Shown here in pieces: positions 26,990-35,209 of a stretch of DNA of 37,500 nt. Origin of the DNA: Prorocentrum cordatum (Eukaryota; Sar; Dinophyceae; Prorocentrales; Prorocentraceae); the NCBI GenBank assembly GCA_963575745.1, contig CAUYUJ010019597.1, positions 90,970-128,469 on the forward strand. The letters are read 5' to 3'. The notes under the pieces are model-generated. The model saw only the letters and a list, made by a program, of their open reading frames with translations. It was not told the DNA's origin and searched no databases. A program made the translations under genes and the position numbers. Positions within the stretch are counted from its first letter, which is position 1. Every line of letters begins with the position of its first letter.

Positions 26990-27310
26990 CCTCAAGCTGG
27001 GCACCAACATGCCGAGGAGTGCCCGAAGACGACTAGAATGGCCTCAAGACTGTCCACGAGGCCTTAAAGACGCCCCAAGAGGGCTCCAAGCAAGAAGGCC
27101 CCCGAGAAGGCCCAAAGAAGCGAGAATCGCCCCCCCCTGGGGGAAACGTATTACAACGTCGAAGGCAGCTCAAGAGGCCCCCAAGATCACTACAAGACGG
27201 CCCAAGCAGCCCGCAAAAGGGCCCCAAAACGGCCGAAGAGGGCCCCAAGGAGGCCCAAGAGGCAAGATGGCTCAAGAGAGCCGCAACGGGGGGGTCCCAA
27301 AGAGGCCTCG
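26990..27310 (+). repeat. Degenerate GGCCCAAGA short-period repeat
   Basis: Recurrent GGCCTCAAGAC, GCCCCAAGAGGGC, AAGGCCCAAAGA and GGCCCCAAAACGG words every 10-16 bp, as at 6840-7080. The 336-aa plus frame through here is Arg/Pro/Lys-rich with no recognised domain. Confidence 0.45.
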
Positions 27311-27639
27311 AAAGCCTCACCCCTGTACTTCATCCCTCTTCTGGGGGTCGGCGGAATGGTGTACGCCTCTTGAATGCAGCGTCGCGGAAAATCACGACCG
27401 GCGCCCTAGACCCCATCTGAGCGACGAGAAGGGCAGGTCTTACGCACGATGGCATGGCGACCTTACGACGTTGCTTACGCGGGCCGCCAGCTTGGCACAC
27501 CGCGTGGAGAGGAAGGCTGATGTTTTTTTTCGAGTCGGTTCGACCTGTGATGGCACTGGGCCCAGAAACCAGACGAAGTCGCCCCGTGGAAAAAAAATGC
27601 GACGCAGGGAGATCACGGGGCCACCGGCAGGAGAGCCCA

Positions 27640-27840
27640 GAATCGAATCGATAAGACAGATCGGCGATCGATATGAATCGGCTCGGCGGAAATCGGCAGC
27701 CAAATCGGAGATGTCGAATCGGCGAGCAAGCCAGTAATTCAAGCCTGCATCGAGAAACAGAAACCAGGTCGAATCGAACCGGAAGCGGAACCGATTGAAC
27801 GCCAATCGCAACGAATCGGAGGGGTCAAAATGAGCCCTGC
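27640..27840 (+). repeat. Degenerate AATCGG-rich repeat
   Basis: GAATCGATAAG, GATCGGCGATCG, GAATCGGC and CGAACCGGAAGCGGAACC words, ending in AAAATGAGCCCTGCAGCGG. The end matches 18640-18660. Confidence 0.5.
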
Positions 27841-28387
27841 AGCGGCGCCCTCTCGCCTAGTGGCGGCGGTAGAATAACTAAAAACTGCATAAACGTAAAC
27901 TTGTTGAGGTTCGCGCGGATGTCTTCGATCCGGGCTGGACCCCCCCTCCATGGTGCGCAGATCCAAGAAATCCGCGCGGAGCTCCGAAATATTATATTAT
28001 GTATGCTTCGTTCGAGTAAGACGAAGGCAGGACAATGATAACATCGGACGAGGATAAATCGGGAACCTCTGACATCTGGCGGTCGAGGAGGCTGCATCGG
28101 GCGCCGCGGCACTCTCAGAGCTTCCCTGAACGCTCTGAGAGCGTTCTGGAACGACCCCCCGATGGCGGCCCCGCCCAGTTCGGCTGCACGCAAGAGTGGC
28201 CCTGTAGGCAAGAGTGACCTCTGGTAGGCGGCCTGGGCGGCCCATTGGGGGACCCTACCAGGCGCACAAGCCGCTGCTGCTGCGTCGCATTCAGCGTTCG
28301 GGGGCGCCCCATTGGGCCCGCACCCACGGTCACGTCGGCGAAAGGTCCCTTCTACGTGTAGCCGACCCGTTCCACTTTCCAGCCCCA
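27841..28387. other. No gene; one perfect palindrome
   Basis: 28128-28146 is a perfect 19-bp palindrome (GAACGCTCT-G-AGAGCGTTC), followed by a related CTGGAACG. The rest is unassigned. Confidence 0.5.
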
Positions 28388-28548
28388 GACATGCGACGTC
28401 CTGATTTTTTCAATGCGGGGTGCCTGGAAGTCCCAACCCGTTCCCCGGGCCCGGTTTTCGTCTTGAATAGTTTCCTGACGGTCCAAAGGCCCGGCGAGGG
28501 CCCCCCGAGGCCGAAATTGGCGAAAACCTCCCGCCCTGATTCTTGTTA
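28388..28548 (+). repeat. J2, J-family interspersed repeat
   Basis: ACATGCGACGTCCTGATTTT, GGGGTGCCTGGAAGTCCCAA, CCCCGGGCCCGG, TTTCCTGACGGTCC, AGGCCCGGCGAGGGCCCCCC and GAGGCCGAAATTGGCGAAAA, in family order. Confidence 0.85.
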
Positions 28549-28629
28549 CGACGCGATGATGTCTGGGTTCCTCGATCCAGCCCCGCTCCACCGAGGGGGG
28601 GGGCGTCCTGGCGGCCGTGAAGCCCTGCA

Positions 28630-28750
28630 CCTGAACCTCTCCTGGGGCGCGTTCTGACCAGGACTTCGAGGCGATTCCAACAGTGGCGACGAGGGCCTCC
28701 CAGAAGGCCCAAGAGGGGGAACACGAGGGAAAGGTCGAGGCATAGGTACC
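28630..28750 (+). mobile_element. K3, K-family element, left end missing
   Basis: AACCTCTCCTGGGGCGCGTT, TGACCAGGACTTCGAGGCGA, TTCCAACAGTGGCGACGAGG, CCTCCCAGAAGGCCC, then AGGCATAGGTACC. The right GGTACC is present but the left one is not recognisable. Confidence 0.72.
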
Positions 28751-28785
28751 TTGTCCTCCTCTGAACCCTGAGATCCGACGTTGCA

Positions 28786-28890
28786 AACAAAGACCCCATC
28801 TTTCTGCGTCATGCTTCGAGCCGGATCGATCTGTGAGGGCCCCCGGGCCCGAAATGGAGCGAACACGCCCGGCTCGAAAAAATGGAGTCG
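28786..28890 (+). repeat. T1, T repeat (plus copy)
   Basis: ACCCCATCTTTCTGCGTCAT, then TTCGAGCCGGATCGATCTGT, GAGGGCCC, and GGCTCGAAAAAATGGAGT. It matches the reverse complement of about 29673-29763. It is cut off by the GGA array beginning near 28917. Confidence 0.8.
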
Positions 28891-28916
28891 CCATGGACCT
28901 CAGGGAAGCCCCGGCC

Positions 28917-29045
28917 GAGGAGGAGGAGGAGGAGGAGGAGGAGGAGGAGGAGGAGGAGGAGGAGGAGGAGGAGGGAGGAGGAGGAGGAGGAGGAGGAGGA
29001 GGAGGAGAGAGGAGGGAGGAGAGGAGGGGGAGGAGGAGAAGGAGG
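28917..29045 (+). repeat. GGA microsatellite
   Basis: Nearly pure (GGA)n to about 29008, then AGAGGAGGGAGG variants. Confidence 0.96.
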
Positions 29046-29300
29046 CGGGGGCCGTCCTGGCGGCCGCGAAGCCCAGGGGCAGTGCCGCCGCCGTGGGGCC
29101 CGGCCTCGTCGGGGGGCGGCGCGCGCGGCGCGGGCCCCGCCGGCCACGGGGGCCGCGCCAGGCCGCCGTGGCTTGGCAGGTTCGCCGCGCGGCGGCGGGC
29201 GCGCGCGCGCGCCGCGGCCGCGCCACCCGGCCTCCCCGCGGGTCGGCGGCGAGGCCCGCGGGGGGGAAGCCTGAGATCCCAGACCCCCTCGCGCTACAGT
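29046..29300. other. Extremely GC-rich block
   Basis: CGCGCGCGCGCGCCGCGGCC and similar. Frames on all strands are open and Arg/Ala/Gly/Pro-rich. No gene recognised. Confidence 0.5.
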
Positions 29301-29477
29301 CGGGGCGTTGACCTAAGGAACCCTAAATAAGGAACGAGGCCCCTTTTTCCATAAGTTAAACTTCGATTTCCCGTCGAAAACAAAAGGAAAAGCTGGGGCA
29401 AGCTGTGAAACAATTAGGGAACTCGGAGCCGCTCCGCAACGAAAAGGGTTCCTTCTTCAGCGACCCGACTGTATAGG

Positions 29478-29643
29478 ACAAAAATCACGAGGGGCAACTT
29501 TTTGCTATTTTCGGCCTCGAGGGGCCCTTGCCGGGCCTCGGGGCCGCCAAAAAACGACTCAGGATGAAAACCGGGCCCCAGGGAAGGGGTCCAGACCTCG
29601 GGGGTTTGACGTTGCAAAAAAATCGCGACGTCGGGGGTCTGGG
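29478..29643 (-). repeat. J3, J-family repeat (minus copy)
   Basis: Read on the minus strand: CAGACCCCCGACGTCGCGAT, CCCCCGAGGTCTGGACCCCT, CATCCTGAGTCGTTTTTTGG, CGGCCCCGAGGCCCGGC and GAGGCCGAAAATAGC. The longest clear J copy. It continues directly into T2, so J and T are parts of one larger repeat. Confidence 0.85.
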
Positions 29644-29770
29644 AACCCTGGGATCCTGGCATCTCAATTTTTGCGAGCCCCGCGTTTGCGCCTTTCTTGC
29701 GGCCCTGGGACCCTGGACCCTCACAGATCGATCCGGCTCGAAAACGGAGGCAGAAAAATGGGGTCCGGGG
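29644..29770 (-). repeat. T2, T repeat (minus copy) joined to J3
   Basis: Minus strand: CCCCATTTTTCTGCCTCCGT, TTTCGAGCCGGATCGATCTG, TGAGGGTCCAGGGTCCC, GGGGCTCGCAAAAATTGAGA, TGCCAGGATCCCAGGG, then J3. Confidence 0.8.
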
Positions 29771-29924
29771 ATCCGGTCGTGATTTCTCACTCTGTGTCAA
29801 GTGCTTCGAGAAGTCGACTTTCAAGGAAATGAGAGGGAGACGGCCTTCTCCGAGGGCGGCGGGACATCTCAGAAACCCTCACGCCTTCTGAGAAGTGTTT
29901 TCTTTATGAGGGGCAACGATCACA

Positions 29925-30048
29925 CGGGGGGGTGCATCGACCTGGGATCGGCGATGCATCGCCGATAGATCGGCGATAGGCCCCCGATAGTGAATCCGCA
30001 CCTTCCTGTGCAGATTGGGGCTATCGGGCCCCTATCGGCGACCAATGG
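29925..30048 (+). mobile_element. C1, C-family element
   Basis: GCATCGACCTGGGATCGGCG, ATGCATCGCCGATAGATCGG, CGATAGGCCCCCGATAG, AATCCGCAC, GGGGCTATCGGGCCCCTATC and GGCGACCAATG. It contains nested palindromes (GATCGGCGATGCATCGCCGA; GATAGGCCCCC against GGGCCCCTATC). It aligns end to end with C2. Confidence 0.8.
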
Positions 30049-30545
30049 GCGATTGGGGGTCGATGCATCCCCCCCTGTGCCCATCCCCCCCCCTTCGTTG
30101 CCCCCGACTGTGTCTTCGGGGAAGCCTCAGCACTTCTCCGCGGGCCCCCCCTCGGGGCCTTCCGAGCCTTCTGGGAGAGCCCGCCGCCTCTGAATTCCCC
30201 CCTGGGGCTTGCCACCGATGTCTCGATGGAGGCAACGACAGGACGTCTGCTTCGGGGCGCGAGGGTGGCTGGATCTGCAGGGGCAAACACACATCATAAG
30301 CAAACAATCGGTGGTGGACAAACCTCCCTTTAGTAAACCTCCCCTTAGTGAAAGCGGCCTGGGACCGAAATCGACGGACCGCAAAAATGACGGCCGCGAC
30401 GCCCTCTCGCGAAACGAAAACGGCCAATTCGCTAATAGACGTGTCAGGGTAGGAGGTCTACCCACCTCCGAAACAATCTCGGAGGTCCGCGCGGATTCGT
30501 CTTCTTCGACTGCCGCCGTTGCCCGCGGGGCTGGCCGAAGGGGGG
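30049..30545. other. Unassigned; outer arm of an inverted repeat
   Basis: 30109-30139 (TGTGTCTTCGGGGAAGCCTC then AGCACTTCTC) is inverted at 32399-32430. 30323-30352 has a short CCTCCCTTTAGTAAA/CCTCCCCTTAGTGAAA duplication. No gene recognised. Confidence 0.5.
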
Positions 30546-30669
30546 CGGTGGGGAAACATCGACCTGGAGATCGGCGGGGCATCGCCGATAGATCGGCGAG
30601 AGGCCCCCGGTGGCGAACCCGCACGCTCCCAGGCGGGGTGGGGCTATCAGACTCCTATCGGCGATCCAT
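30546..30669 (+). mobile_element. C2, C-family element
   Basis: ACATCGACCTGGAGATCGGC, GGGGCATCGCCGATAGATCG, GCGAGAGGCCCCCGGTGGCG, AACCCGCACG, TGGGGCTATCAGACTCCTAT and CGGCGATCCATG. It follows C1 block for block. It directly precedes the AT-rich island. Confidence 0.82.
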
Positions 30670-30909
30670 GCTTTGATGAACGCGAAAAGGTAAGTATTGA
30701 TGCTATGTTAAAATCTTATAGGAGGATTTAGGACAGGTTAGGATGCGATTTAGGATAGGTTCGGATTCGATAGGGCCGCCAGTAGTATTAGTGACGATTA
30801 GGTCCACGATTTTTCCTATAGGGGATATAGGCTCCTATCATCAGCGAAAGCTGCGAAGCCTAAAGCTGTGTATTTCTTGTATTTTTCATTATGTTTGCCT
30901 AACTTGTTT

Positions 30910-31070
30910 TTAAACTATTTTCACTATTTTCACTAGTCTTCACTATTTTTCAATATTTTTGAATATTTTTCGCTATTGTTCACTATCGTTCACTATTTTT
31001 CATTTTTTGTCATTGTCTGTTCACTAGTTTCATTATGTTTCCACTAATTTTCAACATTTGCTCTTTATTT
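30910..31070 (+). repeat. TTCACTATT-rich repeat, left
   Basis: Degenerate 9-12 bp words TTTTTCACTATT, TTTCGCTATTG, TTCAATATTTT. The same words fill 32088-32250. Confidence 0.8.
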
Positions 31071-31104
31071 TGGATTTTTATATTTTTCATTTGTTCCCCA
31101 AATT

Positions 31105-31400
31105 ACCGTGTCCCTGCCGTGTCCCTCCCGTGCCCCTCCCGTGTCCCTCCCGTGTCCCTCCCGTGTCTCTCCCGTGTCCCTCCCGTGTCCCTCCCATGTC
31201 CCTCCCGTGTCCGTGCCGTGTCCCTTATGCCACTCCTCTCGTGTCCCTCTCGTGTCCCTCCCGCGTGTCTCTCCCGTGCCCCTCCCGTGTCCCTCCCGTG
31301 TCCCTCCCGTGTCCCTCCCGTGTCTTTCCCATGTCCCCCCCGTGTGCCCCCACTCCTCCCGTGTCCCTCCCGCGCCCCTCCCGTGTCTCTCCGCATGCTT
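31105..31400 (+). repeat. 11-bp minisatellite (GTGTCCCTCCC)n
   Basis: About 25 units, several perfect in a row, with CAT, TAT, CGC and CT variants. Eleven is not a multiple of three, so all plus frames read the same Ser-Leu-Pro-Cys-Pro-Ser-Arg-Val-Pro-Pro-Val cycle and stay open. The cysteine-rich 155-287 aa frames are artefacts of the array. Confidence 0.96.
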
Positions 31401-31424
31401 CCTCCGTGTCTACCCCATTGGGTG

Positions 31425-31730
31425 TTCGCTGGATGCTGTCTGGGTGTTGTCTGGTGTTGTGTCGTGTTGTGTGTTGTTTTCTGTTATGTGTTGTTGTTTT
31501 TTGTTGTCTTGTGATGTCTGGGCGCGCCCGCGCAAAAACAACACCAAAACAACAAAAAAACAAAAATCAGCATGATGTAGTTTGTTGTTGTTTGTTGTTT
31601 GTGTGTTGTGTTTTGTTGTCTGTTGTTGTTTGTGGTGTTGTGTGTTGCTTGTTGTTGTTGTTTGTTGTTTTTTGTTGTCTGGTGTTGTCTGGTGTTGTCT
31701 GGGGGTGTCCTGGGTTCCTCTGGCGTTTGC
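31425..31730 (+). repeat. GTTGT-rich repeat with internal hairpin
   Basis: Degenerate GTGTTGTCTGGT and TTGTTGTTTGTTGT units. Within it, GTTGTTTTTTGTTGTC (near 31491) and CAACACCAAAACAACAAAAA (near 31539) are approximate complements around a GGGCGCGCCCGCGC loop. Confidence 0.85.
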
Positions 31731-31929
31731 CTGGGGTCGCCCCCTGTTTGCTACCCTCCCTTTTTTATAACATAAAAAAGAAACATATTTATTTCTCAGT
31801 TGTCTCATTTGTTCTACCAATTTGTTTTCCTCAGTTTTGTTCTCTCTCCCAATGTTTGTTCCTCAATTTGTTCACAAGGATTTTTCTCCGTTGTTTTGTC
31901 CTCTCTGATGTTGTTCTCTGATTTGTTTT

Positions 31930-32090
31930 CCTCCTCCTCCTCCTCCTGCTCCTCCTGCTCCTCCTCCTCCTCCCGCCCCTCCTCCTCCTCCTCCTCTCCT
32001 CCTGCTCCTCCTCCTCCCTCCTCTCCTCTCCTCCTCTTCCCTCCTCCCCCTCCTCTCTCCCTCCCTCCTCCTCCTCCTCCTCCTCCTCAT
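31930..32090 (+). repeat. TCC microsatellite inside the AT-rich island
   Basis: (TCC)n with TGC, CCC and TCT interruptions. Confidence 0.95.
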
Positions 32091-32250
32091 GTGTTTTTCA
32101 ATATTTCAAGTATTTTTCACTATGTTTCACTATGTTTCGCTATTCTTCACTATTTCTCGCTATTGTTCACTATGTTTCAATATTTTCATGTGTGTTTTTT
32201 CACTATTTGTTAACTATTGTTTCACCAGTGCTCACTATTCCATGCTATAT
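32088..32250 (+). repeat. TTCACTATT-rich repeat, right
   Basis: TTTTTCACTATGTTTCACTA, TTTCGCTATTCTTCACTAT and similar. Same word family as 30910-31070. Confidence 0.8.
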
Positions 32251-32325
32251 GTTGATACGATCCTATAGAAATCTATAGGACGATATGGCTTTCTATAGTC
32301 TTCGCGTTCATCAAAGTGGGCGATT

Positions 32326-32766
32326 GTCGGCGGCGAGCCCGGGGGGAAGTGGGAAGGAGAAGGCCTGCTCAGAAGTCTCGGACGCCCCCCCGCCTTCTGA
32401 GAAGTGTCCTGAGCCTTCCCCGAAGACACAGACAATGTCTCAGGGGGCGCAATGGCGTCTGAGACGTCCCGCCGCCTTGTGAACGTTTACATATCCTGCG
32501 TTTCGACACTGGGAGGCAAGGGTGGGGGGGGGGGATGGGGGTCTGGTTCCAGACCTCTGTTTAGTGCGACTGGTTGCAGCAGTGCGTCCTATTGGGGGAA
32601 ACTCCACCTGCTGGAGACAGGCGCCAACAACAGCCAGGATTTACTCCATGGAGGGGGAGGGGGGGCGCGGGTGCCCGCGCCGATCGGCAAAACAGTAAAT
32701 CAGAAAACGATCACCTCCTGAGAAGGCCTTCTCCTTCTCACTTCCCCCCCCTCGCTCGCCGCCGAG
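32326..32766. mobile_element. S, 440-bp element with about 50-bp inverted arms
   Basis: The left arm (32326-32375) GTCGGCGGCGAGCCCGGGGG, GAAGTGGGAAGGAGAAGG, CCTGCTCAGAAG is inverted at 32714-32766: CTCCTGAGAAGGCCTTCTCC, TTCTCACTTCCCCCCCTCGC, TCGCCGCCGAG. The interior includes a GACTGGTTGCAGCAGTGCG and a G-run stretch, but no recognised gene. It starts 10 bp from the AT-rich island's end. J4 starts about 20 bp after it. Confidence 0.78.
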
Positions 32767-32787
32767 CCTCTCCCCCGCCCTCTATCC

Positions 32788-32955
32788 CAGACCCCCGACG
32801 TCATGATTGTTTCATTATGTCGACCCCCGGAGGTCTCGACCCATTCCCCTGGACCGGTTGTTCATCCTGAGTCGTTTTTTGACGGTCCCGAGGCCCGGCG
32901 AGGGCCCCCCGAGGCCGAAAATATAGAAAAACCAACCGCCCTGATTTTTCATTGC
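32788..32955 (+). repeat. J4, J-family interspersed repeat
   Basis: CAGACCCCCGACGTCATGAT, CCCCCGGAGGTCTCGACCCA, CATCCTGAGTCGTTTTTTGA, CGGTCCCGAGGCCCGGCGAG and GGCCGAAAATATAG, ending CCCTGATTTTTCATTG. Very close to J3 in content. Confidence 0.87.
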
Positions 32956-33128
32956 CGGAGGGGGCCTGGATCGCAGCCCCGGACGGTCGCCGCGCTGCGG
33001 CAGGCTCTCGTCGCGATGGCGCCCCAGGCCTGCGCTCGCCGCGAGAAGCGGGAGCTGCGGGCAGCGCCAGGCGGACGCCCACGCGATCGGCAGGCTGCGA
33101 CACAACGCACGAGTGGAGGCTTGTAACA
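32956..33128 (+). repeat. Short duplicated GC-rich segment
   Basis: GGCGCCCCAGGCCTGCGCTC...GAAGCGGGAGCTGCGGGCAG and CGCCCACGCGATCGGCAGGC...CACGAGTGGAGGCT at 33018-33120 recur at 33306-33408 (GGCGCCCCAGGCCTGCTCCC...GCAGGAGCTGGCCGCAGCGC...CGCCCACACGATCGGCAAGC...CGCGAGTGGAGGCT). The direct repeat of about 105 bp flanks A10. Confidence 0.85.
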
Positions 33129-33129
33129 C

Positions 33130-33289
33130 TAAATCGGGCGTGCCCCCCTACAGGCAGATTTTGGAAGCATCATAAAACATATATAGAACAAATGTCCCCC
33201 AATGGCCGAACAATACTCAAAAAATCGCCCCCAGACTATTGTTGCACTGCTGTTGGATGTACCCCCCTTTAAAGGGACAGGCCCACTTA
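33130..33289 (+). mobile_element. A10, A-family MITE with TA ends
   Basis: TAAATCGGGCGTGCCCCCCT on the left; TTTAAAGGGACAGGCCC then ACTTA on the right, with the usual CCTGTAGA changed to CTTTAAA and one G lost. Length is 160 bp. It lies between two copies of a roughly 105-bp direct repeat. Confidence 0.88.
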
Positions 33290-33303
33290 AGGCTCGTGCC
33301 GCG

Positions 33304-33410
33304 ACGGCGCCCCAGGCCTGCTCCCGCCGCGAAGCAGGAGCTGGCCGCAGCGCGGGCGGGCGCCCACACGATCGGCAAGCTGCGGCAACACGCGCGAGTG
33401 GAGGCTCGCA
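33304..33410 (+). repeat. Second copy of the duplicated segment flanking A10
   Basis: See 32956-33128; same order and orientation. Confidence 0.85.
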
Positions 33411-33439
33411 GCACCAGTCTGCCGCTAGGGGCGCTCTTT

Positions 33440-33775
33440 CCATTATCCCAAAACCTAGAAAAAACTCGGGACGTACTCCAAATCCCTTATCAATCGACCC
33501 CCCCCTAAAAACCCGGAACCCCCTCCAAATGCGACCTAATATTCTGGACCCCCCACTTCGACGGGGCGCCTTCATAAACCAAAACCCCTAAGCTCCAATC
33601 CTAAGACGGCGCCCTACTAGACCAGACCCCCCCAGTTACAGAAAGGCGCCTTCAAAAACCGGACCTGGGGGACGACTAGTAAGGGATTTGGAGTAAACCT
33701 GGTCCTGGGCGAAAGGGCCAGAACCTCCGGGGGCCACCCACGTTGTGTGCAAAACGCGACGCCGGGGGTCTGGGG
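33440..33775 (-). repeat. J5, J-family copy split by D3
   Basis: Right of D3, 33696-33775 read on the minus strand gives CAGACCCCCGGCGTCGCGTT, CCCCCGGAGGTTCTGGCCCT and CCAGGACCAGGTT, which is the left half of J. Left of D3, AAAAAACTCGGGACG matches the J segment TCCTGAGTCGTTTTTT on the minus strand. D3 sits at the corresponding internal position. The outer left part is decayed. Confidence 0.68.
33474..33695 (+). mobile_element. D3, D-family MITE with TA ends, inserted in J5
   Basis: TACTCCAAATCCCTTATCAA to ATTTGGAGTA (33686-33695), 222 bp, with TA at both borders. The interior reads AACCCGGAACCCCCTCCAAA, TGCGACCTAATATTCTGGAC, TTCGACGGGGCGCCTTCATA, CCTAAGCTCCAATCCTAAGA and AAAAACCGGACCTGGGGGAC. 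The type copy for the family. Confidence 0.92.
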
Positions 33776-34240
33776 GTGGCGTTGGTTCCTGGCCCCGCGC
33801 GGACCATTCAGTCTCGAACGATCGCGGCGCCCCGGTAGCACGGGCACTTCGAACACGGCCGATTCCAGGCCACCGGCGGCGTTCAACCTTGAACGCCCGC
33901 GCATGGGGCCACCGCTGCGTCGACACGACACGAACCCGAGGTACTACAAGAAACGCCGAAACCAAGGAACGCAAGGGGCTTTCTGGCCACACTGAGCCTC
34001 GGTTACGAACTGAGGTTCACCGACTTACTGATCCAAGGAGCCGCGCAGTAGCTGTAGCCCCTCCCCGAACCCAGCGCCGCTGTGTCGGATGGACCTCGGC
34101 GCGGCCCTGGGCAGGACCGTCGGAGCAACCACGGGCTGAAGCGGGCACCCAGAGCCCACGGTGGACGCCCCAAACCTCCGAAGGGGTTGATGCTTGGGGG
34201 CCCTCATGAGTGGAGTGGGGTCCTCGCTTCGAATCCGCAG
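33776..34240. other. No gene recognised
   Basis: Non-tandem DNA. Frames of 80-154 aa overlap on both strands without recognised domains. Confidence 0.45.
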
Positions 34241-34247
34241 CGGCGCG

Positions 34248-34455
34248 CGCCTCCTCCTCCTCCTCCTCCTCCTCCTCCTCCTCCTCCTCCTCCTCCTCCT
34301 CCTCCTCCTCCTCCTCCCTCCTCCTCCTCCTCCTCCTCCTCCTCCCCCTCCTCCTCCTCCTCCTCCTGCCCCTCCTCCTCCTCCTCCTCCTCCTCCTCCT
34401 CCTCCTCCTCCTCCTCCTCCTCCTCCTCCTCCTCCTCCTCCTCCTCCTCCTCATG
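34248..34455 (+). repeat. TCC array
   Basis: Two very pure (TCC)n blocks separated by short CCC/TGCCC interruptions. Confidence 0.97.
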
Positions 34456-34574
34456 ACCCGCCTCGGGCGATCGCCCGATGGTCACAGCAGGCGGGCCGAG
34501 CGCCGGGCGTCGGGCTCCCCGTGGGCGCCCCCGTCGGCGGGGGCGTCGGGGCCTCGGACGTCGCCGCCGGCGGA

Positions 34575-34995
34575 CCCCTCCCCCTCCTCCTCCTCCTCCT
34601 CCTGTCCTCCTCCTCCTCCTCCTCGCTCCTTCTCTCCTCCTCCTCATCCTCCTCCTCCTTCCTCCTCCTCCTCCTCCTCCTCCTCCTGGTCCTCCTCCTC
34701 CTCCTCCTCCTCCTCATCTCCTCCTCCTCCTCATCCTCCTCCTGGTCCTCCTCCTCCTCCTCCTTCTCCTCTCCTGGTCCTCTCCTGCTCCTCCTCCTCT
34801 CCGGGTCCTCCTCCTGCTCCTCTTCTTGCCCCTCCTTCTCCTCCTCCTCCTCCTCCTCCTCCTCTCCTCCTCCTGCTCCTCCTGCTCCTCCTCCTGCTTT
34901 GGCCTATGGCCCAACTCAGCGGGCGAATCCTGTGACAGGGACCTCCTCCTCCTCCTCCTCCTTCTCCTCCTCCTCCCCCTCCCCTTCTTGATCCG
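34575..34995 (+). repeat. TCC array, interrupted
   Basis: (TCC)n with CTGG, CTGC, CAT and TTC interruptions, and about 40 bp of unique sequence at 34895-34940. Confidence 0.96.
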
Positions 34996-35127
34996 CAGCC
35001 CTGGCACGCACCAAGCTCAAAGGTGTGTGTGGCCACCCCGGCCACGCGTGTAGGCGGGCGGTCTTGGGCGTGACGCGACGGTGGGGTGTGCCCATCAGGG
35101 AGGCTTTTCTCAGCACCCAGGTTATCG

Positions 35128-35178
35128 TCCTCCTCCTCCTCCTCCTCCTCCTCCTCCTCCTCCTCCTCCTCCTCTGCT

Positions 35179-35209
<31 letters not shown>

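Larger units (their letters stand above)
30671..32316. other. AT-rich island bounded by inverted repeats
   Basis: A 1.65-kb compositional island. It is bounded by CTTTGATGAACGCGAA (30671-30686) and its exact complement TTCGCGTTCATCAAAG (32301-32316). Inside: GATTTAGGA(C/T)AGGTT direct repeats (30725, 30747), a TTCACTATT-rich zone (30910-31070), an 11-bp minisatellite, a TTG-rich zone, a TCC array, a second TTCACTATT-rich zone (32088-32250) and a hairpin TCCTATAG...CTATAGGA (32261-32280). The two TTCACTATT zones make the interior roughly symmetric in content, though in direct orientation. No open frame looks like a real gene. Confidence 0.75.

Noticed and set aside
26727-27737. 336-aa plus-strand protein
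   Set aside because: Arg/Pro/Lys-rich translation of the degenerate GGCCCAAGA repeat and a B-element end. No recognised motif.
31058-31921. 287-aa Cys/Pro/Val-rich frame suggesting a secreted or membrane protein
   Set aside because: It is built from the 11-bp minisatellite and the GTTGT repeat; the same peptide cycle appears in all frames.
34225-34245. tRNA B-box-like GCTTCGAATCCGC
   Set aside because: No matching A box, acceptor stem or anticodon arm is visible around it.
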